From the NCBI GenBank assembly GCA_963682055.1, contig OY821745.1, positions 11,291,501 through 11,355,500 on the forward strand: DNA of 64,000 bases, in the 5' to 3' direction. The stretch is from Primula veris (lineage: Eukaryota > Streptophyta > Magnoliopsida > Ericales > Primulaceae). Under the pieces are notes generated by a model. It worked only from the letters and a program-made list of their open reading frames with translations, was not told the origin of the DNA and did not search any database. This document shows positions 25,431 through 33,485 of this stretch, piece after piece (within the stretch, counting starts at the first letter, position 1; each line of letters starts with the position of its first letter). Made by a program: the position numbers and the translations under genes.

Positions 25431-25630
25431 GAAAGCAAGCAACTGTTCCGGAAAGGAAGCAACTGTTCCGGAAAGGAAGCAACTGTTCCGGAAAGGAAGC
25501 AACTGTTGGGAAAGGGTCCAACTATTTAAAATTTTCCGGAAAGGAAGCAACTGTTCCGGAAAGGAAGCAACTGTTGGGAAAGGGTCCAACTATTCAAAAT
25601 TTTCCGGAAAGGAAGCAACTGTTCGGAAAA
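25431..25630. repeat. 20-bp tandem repeat in copia leader
   Basis: Units of AACTGTTCCGGAAAGGAAGC are repeated, interrupted twice by a longer variant containing GGGAAAGGGTCCAACTATT. Lies in the non-coding leader between the primer-binding site and the old gag region of the - strand element. Confidence 0.9.
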
Positions 25631-25765
25631 ATTTTCGCTCGGGGCGCTGCCCCGCACCCCGCACCCCGCACCCCGCCCACTGTCCTGGCAGCGGGACCCC
25701 AGCCAGGGGCTCTCGCCCCTTGGACCCCGCCAGGGGCTCTGCCCCTTGGAACCCCGTTTCAATTA
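25631..25765. other. GC-rich hairpin-prone block in copia leader
   Basis: A strongly GC-rich patch in an AT-rich window. It repeats GCACCCC three times and contains two copies of CAGGGGCTCT-GCCCCTTGGA-type sequence whose halves (GGGGCTC and GCCCC) can pair. Base composition is unlike everything around it. Lies in the same leader as the 20-bp repeats; purpose unknown, possibly RNA structure. Confidence 0.7.
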
Positions 25766-26287
25766 TTCATATTCAATTATACGTTGGCTCGACGAGCGTG
25801 CACTCCGCACTTCCCTAACTCGTTTCCGAGTTTAACGCATTATTGCATCGCCCTATAATAAATCACATTACTACTAAAATACATTGATGATACTAAAATC
25901 ACCAACACTTATAAATTAAGTAAGTATGCTCACGTCACTATTTCCAATAGCATTAAGCGGGTATAGTATCTTTCATCATAGTAAGCATGCAATTTATTAG
26001 GTTTTATACAAAAATAAATTCATACTATTACATACTATCGATTATCCATCACGCAATTTCTATTAGGTTAACATGCAGCATACGGGTGGATTATTAATGA
26101 CACTGTAATTTTCTATAATCACAGCTTTAAGAATAAAATTTATACCGTATCTCTGGTATTTTTGGGAAGTCGGCGTAACAAAAAAAACTTCAAAATTTGG
26201 CCGTATATTTATAACCCAATCTTCGAGCGTTTAAACCTTAGTCTTCTAGATTTTACTCCAATCTACGCGAGAAAAGTGCTGATAACG

Positions 26288-26525
26288 TATTGTGTGACAT
26301 ATTAGCTCGTTATAGATATATATAGAGATATGTATAGATATAGAGAAAGGTATGATAAACACAATAAGGGAGGCTTTATTCATTCATATGAGTGACAGAT
26401 AGATACATTAAGAGACCACTGATCCTCTTTATATATATAATAGAGGGCAGGGCTACATATGCTAGAAAAGTCCAAGATAGGCCCAATAGAATACGGTCCA
26501 AGATGGCCAATAATATATTACAACA
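26288..26525 (-). repeat. Copia LTR (5' LTR of the - strand element)
   Basis: 238 bp, matching 18944-19194 with substitutions and a 10-15 bp deletion. The terminal TGTTG is mutated to TATTG. Followed by target duplication ATTAG at 26526-26530. Confidence 0.88.
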
Positions 26526-26646
26526 ATTAGTTTATATTATTTGGACTTTTAATGAGATATATAGAAGAGAATAAAAAAGCTTGACATTTATTTGATACTA
26601 ATAGTAAATATCATCCTTTAAAATTGGAGTAATGAACGGTTGAGTT

Positions 26647-27123
26647 AAGTGAATGTTTGCTATCAACTTTTTTTTGTTAGATTTTTTATTTTAAAAAACC
26701 AAATGCGTTTGATATCACTGCTTTTTTTACCTTTTAAAAATCTAGATTTTGGAGTAATATAAGTAGAAAAGCTACAAGCAAAAAACCCACACATTTTGGA
26801 GATTTTGATAGCTTTCTCGCCACCATTTTAAGAATTTAAATAAATATTGATGTTATCTCAACTAAAATTTTATTCGTATACTTAACGTGTTACTTGTTCG
26901 TTTAAATATGATATTTTAAAAATTTATCAAAAAAATGTCTTATAAAATTATTTTGATTGAAAAAGCAAAATGTTATTAGTTAATACCAAAAATCAATATG
27001 TTAAAAGTTAGCTATTTTAAGTTTTTGCCAAATACTCGTGTATATTTTGGAAATCAAGATTTTTTACTATTGTTTTCTAAAAACATCTTTTTGACTGAAA
27101 AAACTGATATCAAACGGACTCTT
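26647..27123. mobile_element. Possible MITE with imperfect terminal inverted repeats
   Basis: The ends resemble each other in inverted orientation (AAGTGAATGTTTGCTATCA against AAGAGTCCGTTTGATATCA, each then running into a T tract). About 477 bp, no coding capacity, AT-rich. Flanks do not give a convincing target duplication, so the family is unassigned. Confidence 0.4.
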
Positions 27124-27450
27124 AAGTGTTTAAATTTATGTGTGAAATATTGAAAGAGAGAGTGGGTGAAACAGAGTGTTTATTGGGAGGGGTAAAATAG
27201 TAAACTCCTTATCAATTTATTTTAAATAATTTAGTATGTTTTTTGAGAAAGCATGTAATTGAATATGAATTTTATTAATAGCGGATAGTTTGTATATGTA
27301 AACAGTAATTATACCATATATTATCAATATCCACCAAATTGCAAAAAACAAACGAGCCACGCTTAATACAGAAAACTCAAATACGAAGTCGAAATTAATA
27401 ATTAAATCAAAATCGATGCATACCAATAGCATATGCAATACACTAATAAT

Positions 27451-28085
27451 TAGGGGTGACATTTTTTACCGACTTGTACCAATCGATCGCTTTTTGAGCT
27501 GAACCAATCAAGTCGATACCAAAAGTTTGGTATACCGACATTACGGTACGATACTACCGAACCGATCTTTGAAAGTCGGTTCGGTTTCGGTATTCGTTTA
27601 GTAAGTTCGGTATGCTACCGATTCAAACCGAAATATTAAAATATACTATATAGACAAATAAAATAAAAGGCTTATATACACTTAATTATTAACGTTGTTA
27701 TAATATACTTATATTACTTTTTCTAGTGAGTACTTATAATATTTTTATTTATTTATAACTTTTAATAGAAAGCTCTAGTATTGTTTACTCTTTTATGTAA
27801 ATAAAAAAGAAATTTAACAATAATATAAATAAATATACATTTTTAATCTACTATTTTAAAACTTTATACTATGTTTTTTTTTTTTCTCAAAACACACAAT
27901 TTTTCTATCATCACTTGTAAACTCTAAAGTTTGGTATAAAACCGAAACCAAACCGAACCAACCGAATATTTTGGTATACCGAATTTTTTGGTTCGGTAAT
28001 GGTATAAAAATTCTCAAAACAAACTAGTTTGATACGGTATCGGTATGTAATAAAAAAATTCGGTAACAAACCGGTGCCACCCCTA
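27451..28085. mobile_element. hAT-type MITE (635 bp)
   Basis: Ends TAGGGGTGACA and TGCCACCCCTA form terminal inverted repeats, and the element is flanked by the perfect 8-bp duplication CTAATAAT (27443-27450 and 28086-28093), as expected for hAT. The inside is rich in TTCGGT/ACCGAA words in both orientations, typical of subterminal transposase-binding repeats. No open frame; non-autonomous. Confidence 0.9.
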
Positions 28086-28244
28086 CTAATAATACTTTTC
28101 CTTGTAAAAGATAGCAGAACTAGTACAAAACTGATAGAAGTCTATGTACTTCCCCTGAATTTCTATCGAGTTGCTAATTAGAAGCACCCCAAATAGTTTC
28201 AGAGGTGTGATTAATGTACTACATAATTTCTGTATCAACTCTCA

Positions 28245-28392
28245 GACCGTAGATTAAATCTACGGTCTACAGTCATTGACTGTAAACCGTAGATTAAATC
28301 TACGGTTTACAGTCAATGACTGTAGACCGTAGATTTAATCTACGGTTTACAGTCAATGACTGTAGACCGTAGATTTAATCTACGGTTTACAG
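28245..28392. repeat. Palindrome ladder at the transposase-side end of MULE copy 3
   Basis: Four consecutive near-perfect palindromes, half-sites ACCGTAGATT, joined by CAGTCATTGACTG or CAGTCAATGACTG spacers that are themselves palindromic. Some arms read AGACCGTAG or GGTCT instead of AAACCGTAG/GGTTT. The four units are very similar to each other, so the ladder has been homogenised recently. Confidence 0.92.
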
Positions 28393-29485
28393 CCTTTTTC
28401 AGGTTTTTTGCTTTAAAAATAAAAAATAAAAATCTGAGAATTAAAATTAAAATGCTGAATAATTTTTTCAAATTAAATATGTTTTTTTTTTACATAAAAA
28501 TGCCTTATTTTTAAAATTTGATATTTTTTTCAAGTGTATAAGTTGATATTTTTTTCAAGTGTATAATTTGATATTTTTTTCAAGTGTATAAGTTGATATT
28601 TTTTTGTTTTTTTCAAATTAAAAAACAAAATGCCTTAGTTTTAAAATTTTACATAAAATAAATTACCAATATTATAACAAACTCTCAAAATTTACACAAA
28701 TTTTACCAAAAAAAAGTTGTTTTGATAAATTTTACAATTTTGGTTCATGTTATATTTTTGTCAATTGTATAAGTTTATATTTATTGAATGATTAACTAAA
28801 TTGTCAATTTTTGAGAAGTTTTTTTGTTTGGTTTTAAACACTTGTATAACGCAATATGAAACATTAATTAAGTCGTCAATTTGGAGTCAATAATCAGTTT
28901 TTTATTTTTAATTTTATGTAAATTACTCTTTTTACATAAATTAAAATTCTAATAATTAAAATTAAAATACTGAATATTTTTTTCAAATTAAACATGATTT
29001 TTTTTTAATAAAAAAACTAAATGCCTTCTTTTTAAAATTATACATAAAATAAATTACCAAATATTCTAACAATCTCTCAAAAAAAACACAAAATTTACAC
29101 AAATTTACACAAAAAAAAATTGATTTGATAAATTTTATGTTTTTTGTTCATGTTATATTTAAGTGTATAAGTTGATATTTATTGAATGATTAACTAAATC
29201 GTCAGTTTTTGTGAAGTTTTTTTTTTTTGTTTTTAACACTTTGTATAACGCAATATGAAACATAACTAAGTCGTCAATTTGGTGTCAATCGACAATTTTC
29301 TTGAATGAAACAATCATAAATTATATAAAATTCATAAAATAAATTAACCCAATATGCAAACATGAACTAAATTACATGAACTAAATTTCATAAAACGAAT
29401 TTATTAAACATTTGTTTACATCATATAAATTTACAACAAATTAGAAAAAATAGTAATTTACATAAAATTAAAAATAAAAAACCGA
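28393..29485. repeat. Duplicated AT-rich subterminal region of MULE copy 3
   Basis: The roughly 500-bp non-coding 3' region is present twice in tandem: words such as TTCAAATTAAA plus T tract, CGCAATATGAAACAT and GTCGTCAATTTGG occur near 28480-28880 and again near 28990-29290. At 28519-28604 a 24-bp unit TTGATATTTTTTTCAAGTGT is repeated four times. No gene. Confidence 0.65.
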
Positions 29486-32182
29486 TTATGGACTTAGGTC
29501 TATAGGTTCTTCATTTGCTTTTTTCTTTCCCGATTGCTTTTCCAACGCCATATATAATTTGAAATTTGGTCGAAAAAGTTCCTTCCATGGCGCAGCTGCC
29601 TCAGTGCGTGTTTGTTCCCACCGTGCTATAATTCCTGGCATTGGGAAGATCCCTTCTTTAGGAATAACCTGAGCATAGTGACAACTGTTGACGAACACCA
29701 TTACAGTCGGGATGTAATATGTTGTTCCCTGAGGCGGACCAGTATAAAGCGGTAAAAACGTAGAGTTCCACAGGTTTACCCCTCCATTTTGATTTTCCCA
29801 TAAGGACAACAATACAATTGGCATATTGTAATGAGAAGCAATTAAAAACCCATAAGACGGAAATCTCATCCATTTGTCAATAGGTGCGGGATTTGTAGGA
29901 TGATAAAAATTTAAACTTGATAAAATGTAATCATACCGGTAAGCTTCAAAGTCAAGATTCTCAAACAGCTCATAATAAACACCTTTCATTTGCTGCAGCT
30001 CTTGAAACAATTCACATCTTATCGCGTACCAATCATCTTTCCCATTCTGTTTACCCGTCGCATTTGCAAGTACCCGGAACCCACAGTTACCATCCCCACG
30101 CACATCATAAACCGTTTCGATGTAACTATGTAACATGACCCATATTTGGTCACTGTACAGGAAGGTTGGCCTATTGGGGGTGGGTTTAGGGTTCTGGTTT
30201 CGCGGCCTCCTAGTTGGGTTTACCCTTACCTCCGGTGTTTCATCGGCCTTGCCTTTGCCCTTGTCCCTACTAGCACCAGCACTCTGTTCCTCCACATACT
30301 CCCATCCCGACTTATCCCTCTTACTAGATTTGTCGCCTTTTCTAGGTCTCCCCCTATTTGCTCTCACTTCGGGGTCACTGACGGATGTTCTGGCTGGTAC
30401 GGTTATCTCTCGGAGTTGTGTTTTCATACGCCGTTTTTCAACATTCGTTTTGCTAGCGTAAACACTTTTAAACTCTTCTAGATCACCCTCTACCCCATAA
30501 TCATCGGTGTTCCCATTATCATCAATTACGTCTAATTTTTTCCAGAATGGATGAATATATTCTAGAGGAAGAGGCTTCCCGAATAAAATATGTTCACTCA
30601 TAATATGATGACAAGGTAAACCGTGAGACAATTTAAAACCGCAAGAACAATTCTCATCAGCCTGGCCACTACATTTTTTGTGTTCTTGGAATAATAAATC
30701 AAAGGCATAGTGTGTGATATACGACCTAAGATTTATAAATAGAGGCGTTTTTTCAGAATGTGGAAAATAAGACTTGCATTTATCCAACTTCGTCTTAATA
30801 TCCTCAAACTGTTTTTCTAAAATTCTATTCACCTCTACCCAAACAGTTTCAAGCGTGCCAGTATTTGTCGAAAGGGATCTTTTCAGCTTAGCATGTTGTT
30901 GTTCGGCTCTATTGCTAGTTCTGTTACCTAGATGTGTTGTGTGGTTGGTATAGCATGCAACAAACTTTTCAGCATAATCATTTAAAAGCTTGTCTACATA
31001 CTTAATCACAGCAGGGTACGATTTGTAAGAGGTACTGAAATTAGTTCGGTTATAATTGTACTCCTCTATCGACTCAGAATCAACCAATAAACCCCAATCA
31101 TCTAGGAACGTTTGCCACTCCTCGTCAGGGATCTTTTTACGGCAGTTTTTCAAAACATTTTTTGCAATATGAAAAGTGCATAAAATATGATGAGAATCGG
31201 GAAAAACAACGGATAAAGCATTTGATAAGGCCATTTCCCTGTCGGTTACAAACACCCTAGGTAGTACACACCCCTCCAATGTAACTTTAAATTTTTCCAA
31301 TGCCCATATATAACTTTCTTGTGTCTCGTCACTCATGAAAACAAAACCTAAACAATATGTTTGGTTCGTTGATGTCATTCCTACGACTTCTAGAAATGAC
31401 ATATTAAAACGGTTTGTCCTATATGTACAATCCATTAACAAGACATCAGGAAAAGCTTTGAACATCCTTATAGAATCGGGGTGTGCAAAAAACAAGTTCT
31501 CAAGGCAATGGGTTGATGGGTTCATATTATAGTAGAATGTGTAGCGATGTCTATCCAACAAATTAAAAAGTTCCTGTGTCGGGTTTCTACCATCTCGTTC
31601 TTTAAATTTCAGTCCGGCCAAAAAATTATGTATCGTTTTAGTGTTTGATACATTTTCAGGATTTCGATTTTTAATGGCCTCTAATATTGCACCAACTTTA
31701 AAACTACTTTGCCTTAAAGTTTTAACAATTTCTTTTTCATCTTGGGTTAAACGAGCACGTCGTGCTTGCCCTTGGAGGTAAGTTGGGGGTGGGTGGTTAT
31801 GTTGTCCATTTTCTACGTGACACATCCATTCACCATTAACTACGTAACCTTTAATGAAAAATGGACAGTCTTTTTTCTTTGTACCTGATTTTACGGAAGA
31901 TGGTTTCTTTTTTTCGTAAACCCCCGATTTATCACACACAATATCAACATACGGTGTTCTGCTCCCATCACCCCCTCCAGACCTACGAATCGTAAGGATG
32001 AAACCCCAATTTCCAGCCACATCAGCAAGATCAGCAAGCATTTCATCCCTTGTTTCCCAAGTCAATTCATCAACTTCAAAGTGCTCCGAATAATCAGTTA
32101 GCTCATCGTTTGAGCCACTGGATGAATTCGCATTGTTGTTGTTATTCCATTGGTTGTTGTCATAACCATAGTTGTAATTCAT
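29486..32182 (-). CDS. MULE transposase fused to an OTU-type cysteine protease, intact
   Basis: Single exon, 898 aa. Order: Asn-rich N-terminus; FAR1/WRKY-GCM1-type zinc finger (C83, C106, H128, H130); MULE DDE core with D251 in LLMDCTY, D314 in VTDREMAL and E427 in SNRAEQQH; SWIM finger C512-x-C514-x9-C524-x-H526; AT-hook GRPRK at 611-615 in a basic linker; OTU domain from about 678 with D697-G-N-C700 and H835 in SCHYAQV. MULE transposases cut and move elements with Mutator-type ends; OTU proteins remove ubiquitin. The OTU residues (Asp, Cys, His) fit an active enzyme. The start ATG is followed by MNYNYGYDNN, matching the start region of broken copy 1. Same orientation and downstream of the PMD gene, about 1.3 kb apart. 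Promoter region has 177-bp repeats and a telomeric block. Confidence 0.92.
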   Translation of the reverse strand: MNYNYGYDNNQWNNNNNANSSSGSNDELTDYSEHFEVDELTWETRDEMLADLADVAGNWGFILTIRRSGGGDGSRTPYVDIVCDKSGVYEKKKPSSVKSGTKKKDCPFFIKGYVVNGEWMCHVENGQHNHPPPTYLQGQARRARLTQDEKEIVKTLRQSSFKVGAILEAIKNRNPENVSNTKTIHNFLAGLKFKERDGRNPTQELFNLLDRHRYTFYYNMNPSTHCLENLFFAHPDSIRMFKAFPDVLLMDCTYRTNRFNMSFLEVVGMTSTNQTYCLGFVFMSDETQESYIWALEKFKVTLEGCVLPRVFVTDREMALSNALSVVFPDSHHILCTFHIAKNVLKNCRKKIPDEEWQTFLDDWGLLVDSESIEEYNYNRTNFSTSYKSYPAVIKYVDKLLNDYAEKFVACYTNHTTHLGNRTSNRAEQQHAKLKRSLSTNTGTLETVWVEVNRILEKQFEDIKTKLDKCKSYFPHSEKTPLFINLRSYITHYAFDLLFQEHKKCSGQADENCSCGFKLSHGLPCHHIMSEHILFGKPLPLEYIHPFWKKLDVIDDNGNTDDYGVEGDLEEFKSVYASKTNVEKRRMKTQLREITVPARTSVSDPEVRANRGRPRKGDKSSKRDKSGWEYVEEQSAGASRDKGKGKADETPEVRVNPTRRPRNQNPKPTPNRPTFLYSDQIWVMLHSYIETVYDVRGDGNCGFRVLANATGKQNGKDDWYAIRCELFQELQQMKGVYYELFENLDFEAYRYDYILSSLNFYHPTNPAPIDKWMRFPSYGFLIASHYNMPIVLLSLWENQNGGVNLWNSTFLPLYTGPPQGTTYYIPTVMVFVNSCHYAQVIPKEGIFPMPGIIARWEQTRTEAAAPWKELFRPNFKLYMALEKQSGKKKANEEPIDLSP

Positions 32183-32318
32183 TTTCGGAAAAGTGTTTGT
32201 TTGTATATTTTATTGGGGAGAAATGAGGATTTTTTTAGAGATTTTTGAAATGTGTTTGTGTTTGGTTTTATGGTTTGTTAGAATTGGCAAAATTGAGTCA
32301 TATTTATAGGGTAAGTTT

Positions 32319-32715
32319 ACACTACAAACCGTAGATTACTTTTACGGTTTGTAGTGAATTTTTGGTGTAGTCATTTCGAAACTTTAATAATGCATTGAGT
32401 AGTCATTTTCGGATAGGGTTGTCAAATCATAATAATTCAAAAGTGATAAGGTGTTGTCGGAATTATTTTGATAGATATGGTATCCAATGTAATTTACACT
32501 ACAAACCGTAGATTACTTTTACGGTTTGTAGTGAATTTTTGGTGTAGTCATTTCGAAACTTTAATAATGCATTGAGTAGTCATTTTCGGATAGGGTTGGC
32601 AAGTCATAATAATTCAAAAGTGATAATGTGTTGTCGGAATTATTTTGATGGATATGGTATCCAATGTAATTTACACTACAAACCGTATATTACTTTTACG
32701 GTTTGTAGTTTATTT
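32319..32715. repeat. 177-bp tandem repeats with palindromes upstream of transposase gene
   Basis: Copies start at 32320, 32497 and 32674 (the third is only the palindrome). Each begins with CACTACAAACCGTAGATTAC facing its complement around a short loop. Lies about 140-530 bp upstream of the transposase ATG. The same arrangement with a 208-bp period is found in copy 1. Confidence 0.9.
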
Positions 32716-32789
32716 TTTTTTTTTACGTTATTAACGGTGATTCCGTGTAAAAAGTACATTCGTAAAACGTCGCTGCTCAAATCAGGGGT

Positions 32790-32905
32790 GCAAACCGTAC
32801 ATTACTTTTACGGTTTGCACATAAAACATGCAAACCGTACATTTAATGTACGGTTTGTATGAAATTTGTACAAACCGTACATTAAATGTACGGTTTGTAT
32901 GTATA
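32790..32905. repeat. Internal palindrome ladder with GTAC-type core
   Basis: Three consecutive palindromes with half-site CAAACCGTACATT. The core is changed from the terminal form CGTAGATT to CGTACATT, and matching changes are present on both arms, so pairing is preserved. Lies between the 177-bp repeats and the telomere-type block. Confidence 0.9.
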
Positions 32906-32922
32906 TTTCAGAATATTTAGTT

Positions 32923-33270
32923 TTTAGGGGTTTAGGGTTTAGGGTTTAGGGTTTAGGGTTTAGGGTTTAGGGTTTAGGGGTTAGGGTTTGTAATTTAGGG
33001 TTTAGGGTTTAGGGGTTAGAATTTAGGGTTTAGGGTTTAGGGTTTATGGTTTGTAATTTAGGGTTTAGGGTTTAGGGGTTGGGGTTTGTAATTTAGGGTT
33101 TAGGGTTTAGGGTTTAGAATTTAGGGTTTAGGTTTTAGGGTTTAGGGTTTGTAATTTAGGGTTTAGGGTTTAGGGTTTAGAATTTAGGGTTTATGGTTTA
33201 GGGTTAGGGTTTAGGGGTTAGGGTTTAGGGTTTAGGGTTTAGGGTTTAGGGTTTAGGGTTTAGGGTTTGT
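32923..33270 (+). repeat. Interstitial telomere-type (TTTAGGG) block
   Basis: About 350 bp of TTTAGGG units, mostly exact, with degenerate variants (TTTAGGGG, TTTGTAATTTAGGG, AGAATTTAGGG) recurring as higher-order patterns. Reading along the transposase gene it is CCCTAAA, which contains many copies of the telobox AAACCCTA, about 740-1090 bp upstream of the transposase ATG and 200-560 bp downstream of the PMD stop codon. Copy 1 has no such block in the corresponding place. Plant TRB proteins bind teloboxes and can recruit Polycomb complexes (known), so a regulatory effect is possible (inference). Confidence 0.95.
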
Positions 33271-33485
33271 AAAAACTCAATATTGGTCCTATCAATTAAA
33301 ATACAGAATATTTTTTACCCTAAAACATACAAATCAAACATACGAATCAAATTAAACTTACGAAATTATAACGTACAAATCAAACATAGAAATCAAATTA
33401 AACCTACGAATTTATAATATTCCAACCCTAGCTAAGAATAAAACTGACAAATCAAACATAGAAATCAAATACAAAAACAGTGCAT

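Larger units (their letters stand above)
18944..26525 (-). mobile_element. Old Ty1/copia LTR retrotransposon
   Basis: Flanked by the 5-bp duplication ATTAG at 18939-18943 and 26526-26530. LTRs are at 18944-19194 and 26288-26525 and differ by many changes and indels, so the insertion is old. Read on the - strand, the primer-binding site is next to the right LTR (CGTTATCAGCAC at about 26276-26287) and a purine tract CCAAATGGGGAG lies next to the left LTR. At 21480-21690 the - strand encodes M-P-D-A-F and A-R-I-D-V-P-V-G, the linker between integrase and reverse transcriptase typical of Ty1/copia. Protein-coding parts are shattered by stops and shifts. Confidence 0.88.

Noticed and set aside
25574..25858. 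94-aa Pro/Ala-rich frame over the GC-rich leader block
   Set aside because: It is produced by the low-complexity GC-rich repeats, overlaps a frame on the other strand and has no family resemblance.
18944..26525. 7.6-kb region read as a + strand gene-bearing element
   Set aside because: The primer-binding site and purine tract positions and the integrase/reverse transcriptase linker all place it on the - strand.
28245..28392. Regularly spaced palindromes mistaken for a CRISPR array
   Set aside because: Spacers are near-identical palindromes, not unique sequences, and the setting is a plant transposon end in eukaryotic DNA.
29917..30481. Open frames on the + strand opposite the transposase-OTU gene
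   Set aside because: They are antisense shadows of the conserved - strand coding sequence.
32923..33270. True chromosome end
   Set aside because: The TTTAGGG block is only about 350 bp, degenerate, flanked on both sides by element sequence and followed by ordinary genes.
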